Made by a program: the position numbers and the translations under genes
Notes under the pieces: model-generated
The model's input: only the letters and a program-made list of their open reading frames with translations
Told to the model about the DNA's origin: nothing
The model's database searches: none
Shown here: positions 22,800 through 33,963 of the stretch, one piece after another
Position numbering within the stretch: position 1 is the stretch's first letter
How the letters are laid out: the number at the start of each line of letters is the position of its first letter
NCBI GenBank assembly: GCA_028583605.1
Contig: CM053326.1
Location: 37,046,931-37,110,930, forward strand
Origin: Dastarcus helophoroides
Lineage: Eukaryota > Arthropoda > Insecta > Coleoptera > Bothrideridae
DNA: 64,000 nucleotides
Direction: 5' to 3'

Positions 22800-23849
22800 T
22801 GTTTAGTTTTCTGAGTAATTCATTTTACAAGCATATTGATTAATAATTGTAGAATATATTATATTGGTATCTTAAAATGCAAAAAATATATTAAGTAAAA
22901 TTATCAAGGTCTTAATATATCTAGTTTATAATTTATTTTTTTAATATTCTTATTATAACCTTTTAGTAAAAAATCTCATAATTTTTTTGAATATTTTGTT
23001 TCTGTTGTTTCAATGATATAAAACACATTGAAATAAATCGATGTTTAATTAATTTAAGGATTCGAGAGATTATTCTATATCAAAAAACACATTAAAAAAG
23101 TTAACTCTAAAACTGCTCTAGAACGTCTCTAATAATTATTATTAAGGTTATAAAGGAGCTAATAGTTTTTTTTTTTCAGTAAAGCATTCATATACCTCTC
23201 TAATATTTTCAATTTCATTAAAACCGGTTTTACGCGATTTGAGAAAAAAATATGTTTCCATTTCTTTCCAATTTTTCCAAAAAAATAAATAAATAAAACC
23301 TTGAAACTTGCAAAGTTAAATTACCCTATTAGTAGGAATATACTCTCAAATATGAGCCCAATATTCCTGAAATTGAAATATAAATTAATTTTTTAATGAA
23401 AAAATCGGTTTTTATTTTTTCAATATGGCGTACCTTTTTGATCAGTTTCAGAATTTGCAAGGGTATCCTACATCAAAAAAGACATAAACAGAAATTAGTT
23501 TCGAAACTGTTCTAGAACGTTATCATAAAGAAAAAATTAATTTCGAAAAGAATTGCCCGTTTTTCCTAAATAACATAATGAGTATAGATTGTCAATTTTT
23601 TGGAATATAGCCTAAATATATTTGTATAATGTTTCCAAATTTTTTTTTAATCGGTTAAGTCGTTTTTGAGAAAAAAAAATTTCTATTTTTCGATTTTTTT
23701 AGAATTTTTCGATCTTTTCAAAACCTAAAATTAAATAGAGATCTGAAACTTGCAGGATCAAAGAATCTCATTAGTATCAACACATTCTTAAAAAATGGTC
23801 CAGATATCTTTCTGGGGCCGATTCACCACGCTTATCGTCCTATGGCCTT
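22800..23849 (-). repeat. Right terminal inverted repeat of the 6.2-kb element
   Basis: Reverse complement of 17,615 to about 18,690, ending in CCTATGGCCT before the TTCAA duplication. Confidence 0.7.
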
Positions 23850-23854
23850 TCAAC

Positions 23855-24210
23855 TGTTTTTGATGGTTTCGAGTTTTTTTAAGGTTGGATTTTTTCAAAA
23901 TAGCAATTTTATTTAAAAATATAGACTTTATTTTTCAAAATTTCGAATCCTTACAGTAATTTGGACTTTTTTTAATACTTTCAATTTTTTTTTCAAAACT
24001 TCAGTCTTTTTTCAAAATTTTTTATAAAATTTCGTCTCTTGAAAGTTTCGAGTTGTCCAGAAAATTCTCCTTTTTGAAAATGGGATTTTTTTTGAAAAGT
24101 TCGATTACTTAAGTTTGAATGATCAGTAATTGCAGATGAGCAGGTACATTTTCAATGTTAAAGCGCTAAAGCCCATTAAAAATGAGTGGGACAAGAACGT
24201 CCAAACAACC
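23855..24210. repeat. Right host sequence of the 6.2-kb element
   Basis: T-rich minisatellite, then a stretch with GATGAGCAGGTAC and AAGCCCATTAAAAATGAG; reverse complement of 12,120-12,520. Confidence 0.6.
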
Positions 24211-24840
24211 CCACTTTAAGAAACTTACAATGTTTTTCCAAATCTGCCACTAATAATTAATCTCGAAAAGTGTTTTGTAAATGTGCTACTTTTTTTATGT
24301 GCTAAACATTATAATACTTAAGGCAAAGGGCCTTCTGTTCCCATTCAGGTCCCACGATGGTTTAATCCGTCACTGAATCACGTTATTACATTTCAAAATG
24401 CTTTATCTTTAAAAATCACTTTCAATTATTACGGTAACTATTACTAATTCAATTCATAATATTATGAATAAAAATTTATATTGTTAACTTGATTCAATTT
24501 GCTTCTAGAAAAAAATTACAAGAACACAACGTTGCGGTCTAAAAATTTTCAAGATCATAACTTGCAAACTTGAATCAGATTAAAACAGAGGCTAATTTAA
24601 ATACTTCTCTTAAATAACAAACTAATTAGCTATATCCGAGTTTTAAACGATTAAAAGTTTAAAATTCTTTTAATTTCCGTGAAACTTTCAACAAGGAAAC
24701 ATTTAGTTCCATAATATGCAACTATTTCCTTTGAAAACCTATTACTCTTTGAGAAAGAAATAATTGTTAGTTAAAATTTATCATTTAGGATCATTTTGAC
24801 ATGATTAAATAATGAGACAGTCGCTTGATGCTTGCTTTAA
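24210..24840. other. Gene-free AT-rich stretch
   Basis: Nothing recognised beyond AT-rich sequence. Confidence 0.35.
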
Positions 24841-24844
24841 GCAA

Positions 24845-25050
24845 TTGAAATACAAATCTTGTCCCCTGAAACCAAGAAAGATTAAAAAACACAACAAAGG
24901 TTGCTTCAACGCGTTTCGACATCCAAGCTATCATTTTCAGAGAGATATCTTTCGGTATATCTCTGAAGATGATAGCTTTCTTGGTTTCAGTGGACAAGTT
25001 TTGTATTTCAATTTTTAAAGATAACCAAGGACCAGTCCGTTCCACCAAAA
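24845..25050. repeat. Foldback family A copy
   Basis: Compact hairpin-like copy: CTTGTCCCCTGAAACCAAG, GCGTTTCGACATCCAAGCTA, a second TCTCTGAAGATGATAGC arm cut short, then TTTCTTGGTTTCAGTGGAC and the terminal GGACCAGTCCGTTCC. Confidence 0.75.
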
Positions 25051-25274
25051 AAACAAAAAATAAAAAACAATTTAAACAAAACTGAAACAGCACAAATATT
25101 TTTTACTCTCTGCCACAACCAGAACCGTCGTTAGTTTAGGGCTAGTGGGAGTATCTGCTGAAGTAGACAAAATTAGCTGTTAACTATGCCTTTACAGTAA
25201 CAGGACCATTACACAACCAACAACCATTTTATTTCTCGAAATTCGTCTTTTTTTTTTAAATTCGTACTGTTTTA

Positions 25275-25740
25275 ATTGGTGTTGATAAAGAAGGCTTCCA
25301 CGGCTAGTCAGTACAGGATACACTTCTTCCGGGATTGGACCGTGTCAAAGAACTACTAAAAAAGTTCAACGTTTCGCCCACCATCGTAGGGGGCTTCTTC
25401 AGGAACAAAGAAAAGAAACAATAAATAAAAAGGGGAAAGATAAGGGAATATACAAAAATGAAAGAATGAAAAGGCCAATTTCAAAACATCAGAACACGGT
25501 AACTCAGTATGTCCACAAAGGCGAAACTCTTCTGAATTGAAAATTGGTACAAAGAATGAAATTGAAATTGAATTGAAATTGGCCTTTTCATTCTTTCATT
25601 TTGGCATATTCCCTTATATTTCCCTTTTTAATTATTGTTTCTTTTCCTTGTTCCTGAAGAAGCCCCCTACGATGATGAGCGAAACGTCGAACACTTTTAG
25701 TAGCTTCTTTGACACAGTTTAATTCTGTACTAATTTTAAT
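25275..25740. repeat. Foldback family B, complete inverted pair
   Basis: The outer left block (CTTCCACGG, CAGTACAGGATAC) leads to a minus-strand core at about 25,355-25,400. An interior with AAAGAATGAAAAGGCC then inverts to a + strand core at 25,651-25,693 (GTTC, CTGAAGA, GAAACGTC, GAAC). Related single arms are at 44.7 and 53.6 kb. Confidence 0.75.
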
Positions 25741-27240
25741 TCTTATTAAAGTTTTTATTTAAAAATTTTTCAACTTATTTTGAAATATAGAACATATTTT
25801 GAAAACCGGCGGCATTTAAAAAATATCCACTTTTTCGAAATTTCGATTTTTTCTCGAAATTTTTACCTATGTTCAAAATTTTCGATTTTTTCTCGAAAAT
25901 ATGTTAACTTAATTTTAAAAATTTCGTCTTTTTTCAACATTTTTACTTTTTTGAAAATTTCGAACCCTTTTTAAAGTTACGTTACTTTTAGAATATTTTA
26001 ACTTTATCTGAACGAAGTTAGGAAAAATTTTGACTTTTTTCTTATTTTTAAAAATTTAGACCGTTTTTTTTTAAATTCCACGTCTTATTAAAAATTTATA
26101 TCTTTTTTAAAATGTCCACTAAAAATTTCGAGTTTTTTTATATATGATCTTTTCAAAAATTTTAATTATTTAAAAAAATTTGAATTGTTTTAACATTTCG
26201 ACTGTTTCTTATGATTTTGAGTTTCTGACGATGAAAAATCTAATTTTCTAAGTTTATTGAAAATTTCGCCTTTTTTTGAATATTTTGATTTATTATAAAA
26301 ATTTCGAATGTCAAATTTTACAACTTTTATTCAACATTTTCGCACTTTCCAAAATTTGACTTATTTTGAAAATGTCGACGCTTTCGCAATTTCGCGTTTT
26401 TTTCAAATTTTAGATTTTCTTACAAAATTCTGATTGTTATCCGGAAATATTAAATTTCGTGTTGACTTGTACTTTTTCTGAAAATTTCGAATTTTGAGAC
26501 AAAATTTCGACCTCTGATCAAATTGACTCTTTAAAAATTTTTTGTTTTGTAAATTCGATTATTTTGAAATTTTTTTTTTTGAATATTTCGACTTTGAAAA
26601 TTTCGAATGTCAAATTTTACAATTTTTGTTCAACATTTTCACACTTTCCAAAATTTGACTTATTTTGGAAATTTTGACACTTTCACAATTTCGCTTTTTT
26701 CCAAATTTTCGATTTTTTTTACCAAATTCCGATTTTTATCCGGAAATTTTAAATTTCGTGTTGACTTGTACTTTTTCTGAAAATTCGAATTTTGAGACAA
26801 AATTTCGACCTCTGCTAAAATTGACCCTTTCAAAATTTTTTGTTTTGTAAATTTGATTATTTTGAATTTTTTTTTTTTGAATATTTCGACTTATTTTGAA
26901 AATTTCGAATGTCAAATTTTACAATTTTTTTTCAACATTTTCACACTTTCCAAAATTTGACTTATTTTGAAATTTCGACACTTTCGCAATTTCGCTTTTT
27001 TCCAAATTTTAGATTTTTTTACAAAATTCCGATTTTTATCCGGAAATTTTAAATTTCGTGTTGACTTGTACTTTTTCTGAAAATTTCGAATTTTGAGACA
27101 AAATTTCGACCTCTGCTCAAAATTGACCCTTTCAAAAATTTTTGTTTTGTAAATTCGATTATATTGAAATTATTTTTAAAAACTTTGATCTTCAAAATTT
27201 CCACTTTCTTTTTAAATTACAATATTTGTCAAAACTTCTT
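25740..27240. repeat. AAATTTCGA minisatellite with a 300-bp higher-order tandem repeat
   Basis: T-rich units throughout. From about 26,300 a unit of about 300 bp, starting CGAATGTCAAATTTTAC (26,305; 26,604; 26,905) and including TTTATCCGGAAATTTTAAA and TTGACTTGTACTTTTTCTG, occurs three times with high identity. Confidence 0.7.
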
Positions 27241-27599
27241 GCTTTCGCTCGATGACGAAAACGAAGTAAGCCAAAAGGGCCTAACTTAGAAAAAAAACCT
27301 GCCTGAAACGGGCCCAAAATTCTCCTGAAATATTTACTGAAAGGAAAGATGAAGGTGGAAATAACTTTTGCCTGAATATTCTTCTTTAGTTTTGAATTTT
27401 TCTTTCCAGTTTAAAAACCTCTTCCCTTCAAAAAATTTAGAGTTTAAAATGACAATATCGGCTTTAACTTCGAAACTTCCAGTTTAATTTTTATTGCAAT
27501 CTCAAAATTTGGTCGCGAAAAAATCTAGATTTCAGGAAAAATGTTCGAAAAAATTTAAAACTTCCAATTTAAAAGTCAAGAGTTCTAACTTAAAGACGA

Positions 27600-27705
27600 A
27601 TCTGTATCTCTCTAAAGATGATAGCTTGGCTATCGAAACGCGTTAGAGCAACCTATGTTCTGTTTTTTAATCTTTCTTGGTTTCAGGGGACAAGATTTGT
27701 ATATT
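27600..27705. repeat. Foldback family A, right arm only
   Basis: Begins at TCTCTCTAAAGATGATAGC, contains GGCTATCGAAACGCGTTAG and ends TTTCAGGGGACAAGATTTG. Stem II here is GATAGC with GCTATC, fully Watson-Crick. Confidence 0.7.
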
Positions 27706-27849
27706 TTTACGAATCTAAGGTCGAAATTTTAAAAATAAAACTGCCTGGTTTTGAGAAAAAGTCCATTTTAACAGAAATAGAACATTTAGAAAATGTAACT
27801 GTTAATCTTATTCGTTTCTCTTTAAATGGTTGTAAATGTCCCTTTTAGT

Positions 27850-28270
27850 GTCAGAAATTTGAGAGTAAAATGTCTAAATTCGAATTACAAACAAAATCAT
27901 TCGGATGCTTCTAATTTAATGTCTTTCTAAAAATTTGGACCTTTTTATAATTAAAATGCCAAATGCACCTCCCCGGATGACCGCCCCCTAGAGCGGGTCC
28001 TGACCTCAACATTATTTTCAGTCGATTAAAGTAGTCTCTGTATTAAAGCATTATCTTTAACAATTTTGGTGCCCCTTAGCATTGGCCCCTGTGCCAACGC
28101 TATCCAACGTTGATATTACAATTTATTATACCCTTTGCGCATGACTTTGTATATCAGGTTGCCTTTCGGGGCTTGTGCTTTTATGTGAATCGCCTTGTAT
28201 AAAAAAAAACAACAAAAATGTTTGAAAATTCTGACATTGACCATATCTCGTCAATGGCAACGTCGAACTA
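27850..28270. other. Gene-free stretch
   Basis: No gene or clear repeat recognised. A short GC-richer patch lies at about 27,970-28,010. Confidence 0.35.
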
Positions 28271-28331
28271 ACTTTAGCAATTTATCCAAAATCGTTCATT
28301 AAAGAGTTGGCACCATAGGGTTCATGTGACA

Positions 28332-28560
28332 CATCATCGTTGCCGTGGAAAAATCTTTTATGTGCTGAAATGTGAATTTTAAAGGAGAGCACAAAGACAT
28401 ATCGTCGCTGCAGTGTGTGTGCTCCTTTTTATGAAAATAGCTTCTTTTCGTAATCTGATGGGGATTTAATGCCTCTTCTCTTCCAAATAAATAGGTTTTT
28501 CTTCTTTCCTGTAAAATTTACATTTCACATAGAAAATTTTTCCACGGCAACGACGAAATA
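28332..28560. repeat. Short inverted-repeat element
   Basis: The arm at 28,332-28,385 (CGTTGCCGTGGAAAAAT, AAATGTGAATTTTA) pairs with 28,505-28,560 (TAAAATTTACATTTCACATA, ATTTTTCCACGGCAACG). The arms are about 55 bp, at roughly 85% identity by eye, with a 120-bp centre. It may be a MITE. Confidence 0.6.
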
Positions 28561-29105
28561 GTTTTTAATGACACAACTATATTATTTATCGTAAATGAAG
28601 TTTAGTTCGGTAATGGGAACTATTATTACAAATTTAACTCACGTTAAGATATTGTTTCTCAAACTACACTGCAACGTCTGGAGAGCTCTTGCAAATAAAA
28701 GAATGTCACTAAATACCTAACCGAATCAAAACATTTAAATAATGCTTTATAGTTTAATTTTACAAAAGAAAGCATTTCTTTTGAGGATTTTCCTAGGAAC
28801 GTGAAGCATTCTAATGAACTAGTGATTGTTTTGTTCTTTTGTGTTTTTGTAAAGAGTTATAAACTGTGAATCAGTATGCAAAGCTGATTTTCAAATTATT
28901 ACAAAACCGATAAATAGTAGGAATAAATAATATAATTTTTATGGAAAAATTTAAATATAAATGCGTTATTCTTCATCATATACCCATACATGCAGGGTGA
29001 CAATTTGAAAGCTTACAATGGCCACAAGTTATTTACGATGTAACTAAAGTAGTCGCAAAGGTTACTAGTGGTGAGGTAACTATCTTGTTTTATGGATTGC
29101 ATAGG

Positions 29106-29240
29106 AACGAGGGATGTTACGGAGCTCCGTAATCGTAACCGGAACTGTTGGATATCCGAATTGAAAAAATATTCGAATCCTTAACCGAAACATAAATGTT
29201 TCGGATAATTTCGAACGTTTTACTAATGACGACTTTTTCT
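29106..29240. repeat. AGGGATGT-capped palindromic repeat (ACGGAGCTCCGT core)
   Basis: GAGGGATGTTACGGAGCTCC is followed by further short palindromes (GGATATCC, AATATT, TTCGGATAATTTCGAA). Confidence 0.45.
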
Positions 29241-29329
29241 TGACCGATTAAAATTAAAAGACATATTCGCTGATATGTCACCCGACCTCATTCACTATTA
29301 TCAGGGCCACTATTTTCTTTAACATGTTA

Positions 29330-30318
29330 AATGAAGTCGATTTTTTTTAATTTGGACATTTTTCCAACATTTTGATTTTTGAAATTCATTTTATAATTTT
29401 TCCATTTTTTTATAATTTGACTTTTTGTGAGGATATAAATGTTTCTCAAAATTGAAACTTTTTTCAAAATTTCGGTTTTTTAAACGTTTGACTTCAAAAT
29501 TTCGCCTTTTTGAAAATTTCGACATTTTTCAGAATTTCGGTTTTTTAAACGTTTGACTTTTCAAAATTTCGGCTTTTTGAAAATTTCGAAATTTTTCAAA
29601 ATTTCTGCTTTTCCAGAATTTTAGATTTCTTTAAAAACTTAATAATGTCCAATTTTTCGAAAAGTTGAATTTTTTTAAAATGTCAATTTTTAGTTTAAAG
29701 TTAAGAATTTATTCACAAAATTACTTGTTGAAATTTGGGCTGTTTTTAAAATTGTCAACTTTCTCTCAAAATGTTGCCTTCAAAACTTTTACTGCTTTTG
29801 AAACTTTTTCTAGGTTTCAATTGTCCTCAAAAGATTCAACTTTTTTGAAAATTTCCTTTTTTTAATTATGATTTTTCAAAATTTGCAAATTTAGCATTTT
29901 CTTGAAAATCTCTACCTTTCTGAAAATTTTAACATTTTTTTCTCCAAATTTCTGTCAAAGTTTTTTATTTTTTTGAAGGTGCTTGTTTTAAAAATTTCGA
30001 TTTTTTTTTAATTTTCGACCATTTAAAAGTTTCACCTTTTTTTGGGAATTTATAATTTGCTTTCAAATTTTCGACTACTTTTTTAAGTTCCAATTATTTT
30101 AAAATTATGATTTGAATTGAAAATTTCGTTTTTTTAAACTGTGACATTTTTTGAAATGGTGATTTTTTTTTAATTTTTTCTAGTATAATTTCGTGACTCC
30201 TTTAAAAATGTTTTTGAAAATTTAGACTTTTTTGAAATGAAGTTATTGAAAAAGGTCAAAATTTCGAGAAAGGCGTTTTATAAAAAAATTGAAATTTAAA
30301 ACAAACACTGTTTCAAAA
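29330..30318. repeat. AAATTTCGA minisatellite block (T-rich orientation)
   Basis: Dense TTTTTCAAAATTTCGGTTTT-like units; orientation flips to A-rich in the last 80 bp, next to the family A copy. Confidence 0.6.
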
Positions 30319-30580
30319 TTTTGGTGGAACCTTGGTCCTTGGTTATCTTCAAAAACTGAAATACAAATTTTATCGCCTGAAACCAAGAAAGAAGACAAAG
30401 ATCGCTCTAAGGCGTTTCGGTAGCCAAGCTTTCATCTTTAGAGAGATGCTGCATCTCTCTGCTGCATACTAATCTATTTGAAGATGATCGTTTACCTATC
30501 GAAACGCGTTAGAGCGTTGTGTTTTTAAATCTTTCTTGGTTTCAGGGGACAAAATTTGTATTTCAACTATTTCAAAAGTT
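30318..30580. repeat. Foldback family A copy
   Basis: The left arm contains CCTGAAACCAAGAAAG and GGCGTTTCGGTAGCCAAGC. The right arm contains CTATCGAAACGCGTTAGAGC and TTTCTTGGTTTCAGGGGACA. Both cores are mutated. Confidence 0.75.
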
Positions 30581-31860
30581 TAAAATTTTCAAAAAAGGCT
30601 AAATTTTTCCCAGAACTTTTTAAAAAGGATCGGAAAGTTTAAATAATTTAACCTGCACGTTCCGAAAAAAACACAATTTTGAAAAAAAATTGACTATGTT
30701 TCAAATATTGTCAACAAAAAGATTGGATCATTAAAAAAGAGTCCAAAGTGGTAAAATTTATAAATATCTGCATCATCCAAATATTTAAATTTTCAGGAAT
30801 AAGTCGAAATTAAAAAAAAATAATTCAAATTTTGAAAACATTTCAAATACACATTTTTTTTCCATTTTAGTTTACTGTGCCTAGTTTGTAAGATATTTAA
30901 ATTGTTTCAAAAACAGAAAGAGTTTACTTTTGAAAATCATTTCTTGACACAGGATTATAAGAAATTTTAAATTCAAAATTACAATTTTTTTTGAAAATTT
31001 TCGAAATTAAAAACTTTTAATTATCCAAAACTTCAACCTTTTAAAATATAGACTTTTCTGATAATTTTGTCTTTCCTTCACTATTTAGACTTAGAAAATT
31101 TTGGAATGTTATTGAAAATTTTTGATATTATTGCAAATTTCACTGAAAATTTTGTTTAAATCTAAAATCCAAAATTTTGACCATTTTTGAGATTTTAGAG
31201 TATTTTTCACAATGTCAACTTATTAAAAATTTCGAATTTTCTTTGAGAATGTCTTGCTTTTTCAAATACCCGAATTATTTGAAAATAGTCGACTTTTTCA
31301 AATGTTTTAAATTTTTTTTTCAACGTTTTGATTTTTTTTGAAAATCTAAACTTTTTTTAATATTAATTTTCCACGAAAATTTCGACTTTGGTTGAAAATC
31401 ATGACTTAAAATTTTAGATTTTTATCAAAATCTCAACCTTCTTTAATATTTTCGAGTTTTTACAAAATTTGTGATTTTTTTTCAAAATTTTTAATTTATT
31501 TGAATATATCGATTTAAAGTTTCGTCTAAATTTCAAAATTTCGACTTGTTTTAAAAATCTGGAATTTAAAAAAAAATTGCCCCATTTTTAAATTTTGATT
31601 CATTTTGATTCAAAATGTCGACATTTTAAAATTTCAACTCTTAGAGAGTCTCTATATTTCAAAATATTGACATTTTCAAAATGTTAACTAATTTTTGAGA
31701 TTTCGATTATGTTTAAAAATTTTTATTTATTGTTAAATATCGACTTATTCAAATTTTTTATCTTTTTTTTAATTCCTATCTTTTTGAAAATTTTGGCTTC
31801 AATTTTGATTGTTTTAATTTCGAAAATCGTGACTATTTACATATTTAGGGAAATACTTAA
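30580..31860. repeat. AAATTTCGA minisatellite block, A-rich then T-rich
   Basis: A-rich units up to about 30,850, T-rich from about 30,950 onward. The open frame 31,709-31,894 is Phe/Ile/Leu-rich repeat translation. Confidence 0.55.
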
Positions 31861-31913
31861 GTGCTTAATATTCCTTAGACCAATACCGAATTAACTGGGG
31901 GTTGTTGCCCTTA

Positions 31914-31966
31914 CGAAGAAAAAAAACGATTCGATAGGTTTACCATCGAATCGTTTTTTTTCTTCG
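31914..31966. repeat. Perfect 22-bp hairpin
   Basis: Arms CGAAGAAAAAAAACGATTCG plus AT (31,914-31,935) and the exact reverse complement (31,945-31,966) surround AGGTTTACC. No mismatches. Confidence 0.9.
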
Positions 31967-31969
31967 CAC

Positions 31970-33290
31970 TTGACAGCTGTTTTCCTCATAGATTTACAAA
32001 ACTCGAGACTTTTGTCGAGTGATTAATCATCGATTCTTTTCAAAATATTCCGCATTGTTCAAAATTTAAAGTTAATTTCCTTCTGAAAATCGGTATCGGT
32101 ACAGCACACTTTGTGCTTTCGAGTACGAATTTGTTGTACTACCTTAAGTAGATTACCTCCTAAAGGGATAAATTGCTGATAACACTAATACAACTAACTG
32201 TTATTTATAAAGTGAAATCTAAACACCAATTTTCATATTTCTAACTTCAAAAATATTTTAATCAGCTTCCAGTGTGATTCTCATTCATGTTTTTAAAAGT
32301 GTGTAATATTTTTTCTATAAAGGTAATCAATATCAATATCAGTTTAATTGTGGCTTCAAAATCAAGCCAAAGAAAGTATAAGATAACTGGTAAATTTCTT
32401 ACCTTTCTTTATCTGGAAGTCAAGTAACAAACATAAACACTTGCAGCACAACTTATCTCTTTAACGTTATCATATCAAACCTGTTCGCTAGTTTATAATA
32501 AATTATCAAAAGCTTAAAAGCGACAATCCTGGAAGCATTGACATTCGAAATGTCAAAAACGTAGAATCAAAAATTTTGGAATTTTGCGAGAACATATGAA
32601 CTACTTTGCCGGCGTGCGAGAGATTGCTTGTGCGTCAGTTAACGAGATCCGCGTCCGCGCTTACTGGGGCCTGTGCGGCGAATGAATGGTCTCCGGTCTC
32701 CGGATCTGGGCTGAAATGAATTGAATTGACATGAGCCTCCCTCACCTACGGAGCACAGGAACAAGATGTTCCTTCTCGTCGTCGCGTAGTTGGCTTGGTG
32801 GTTGTTACAAAAACGGAACGAAACGATTAGGATCGACTACCTCGTCTGCGTAGAATAAATATGCCCTCTTAAATTTTAAAAGCTTCTGTAATGTGTCACT
32901 GCGGGTGTTTCAGAATCTGACGAGATGAAAGGGAGGAAAAGGAGGTGGATGATACGTTATAATACCAGCTGACTTGATTTTATCAGACCTTGCGCAAAGT
33001 ATTAAGGGTTGGGTAGGAAAAGCTTTTAAGAGCCTGGATACTATTCCATTATGTCCTACTCTAGAAATATTTGATTATTTATGACTTTATTTTATCAATA
33101 TAACCATAAATAATATACATACACCCTTAACAGACGTTGTATTCAGAGCAAATATAAACTAAAGCTCTTTTTTGTTCCAATTTTGTACCTCCAACTGCCA
33201 AACAACTTTCAACAACTCAAGTTCAACAAAAACCATCTGGTCTATTCTTAGAGGAGAACTAGGCGAACCGACGTCTCGCGTCGGTCGCGA
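31970..33290. other. Gene-free stretch with a GC-richer island at 32,590-32,860
   Basis: Mostly single-copy-looking. The island (GATCCGCGTCCGCGCTTACT, GTCGTCGCGTAGTTGGC) is CpG-rich compared with its surroundings and could be a promoter or 5' exon of a gene not otherwise visible. No coding exon was recognised. Confidence 0.35.
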
Positions 33291-33299
33291 AGGGTTCCC

Positions 33300-33715
33300 T
33301 CTTCTTCCAAAACATACAAAAATTTCCATTTTTCGAAAGTGAGTTTATAGCATTTTTATAGAGTTCTCGGGACGTAGAATCGGAATCTGAAAACCAAATT
33401 GGGCTATGACTATTTGTTTACGTGATACAAGCGTCTAAATTTTCACCAAATTTCCAAAAGTCGAAATGCAAAAGTCATTATTTAGGATTTGCAAATACCC
33501 TATCATACAAATTTTGACCCGTGGATTCCGAATCTGAAAACCAAATTGGGCTATGACTTTTGATTTGAAAGATATGAGAGTTTAAATTTACGAAAATAGT
33601 TAAATGGGTCCCCCCTTTTCTTCCAAAACATGCAAAAATTTCCATTTTTCAAAAGTAAGTTTATAGCATTTTTGTAGAGTTCTCGGGACGTAGAATCGGA
33701 ATCTGAAAACCTACT
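33300..33715. repeat. Direct repeats with GGGACGTAGAATCGGAATCTG
   Basis: A block of about 105 bp at 33,302-33,405 recurs at about 33,610-33,712 with few changes. A partial copy of its second half (CGAATCTGAAAACCAAATTG) is at about 33,530-33,580. It is a short tandem array of unknown origin. Confidence 0.65.
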
Positions 33716-33874
33716 AATAACAAAGATCCTACGTTATGCCAGATGTCTTAGGTGACACACTGTATATGTTATTGAATGCAGTGTCGTTTTTTTAATGTCT
33801 ACAAAACTTCGTGATCGCGATAGCGTTCACGATCACGTTCGCGATGGCGATCAGATATGGCTTTAGAAATTAGG

Positions 33875-33963
33875 GATGTCGATTCCTTTTTAAAATAATC
33901 GATTTTTGGATCGATTCGAATCGTGAGCAAAAGAATCGATTCCCGATAAAACTGGATGCTGAA
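33875..33963. repeat. AGGGATGT-capped repeat, left host part of the hAT insertion
   Basis: AGGGATGTCGATTCC, then repeated AATCGATT/ATCGATTCGAAT. It continues on the far side of the hAT element at 37,035 (AGATCGATTTCCGATAAA). The same repeat without insertion is at 42,455-42,590. Confidence 0.65.

Larger units (their letters stand above)
17615..23849. mobile_element. 6.2-kb element with about 1.1-kb terminal inverted repeats
   Basis: The left terminus AGGCCATAGGACGAT is matched by the right terminus ATCGTCCTATGGCCT. The pairing continues with moderate divergence for about 1.08 kb (17,615 to about 18,690 against about 22,800 to 23,849). Shared blocks include AAGATATCTGGA and AACAACAGAAACAAAA. 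TTCAA flanks both ends (17,610-17,614 and 23,850-23,854). The 4-kb interior carries a mariner, an LTR-like sequence and a family A foldback, but no transposase, integrase or polymerase of its own, so it appears non-autonomous. Long termini recall Polinton or foldback elements; the superfamily is not determined. Confidence 0.75.

Noticed and set aside
17615..23849. Polinton/Maverick virus-like element as the identity of the 6.2-kb insertion
   Set aside because: No polymerase, integrase, ATPase or capsid motif was found and the duplication appears to be 5 bp. Long termini alone are not enough.
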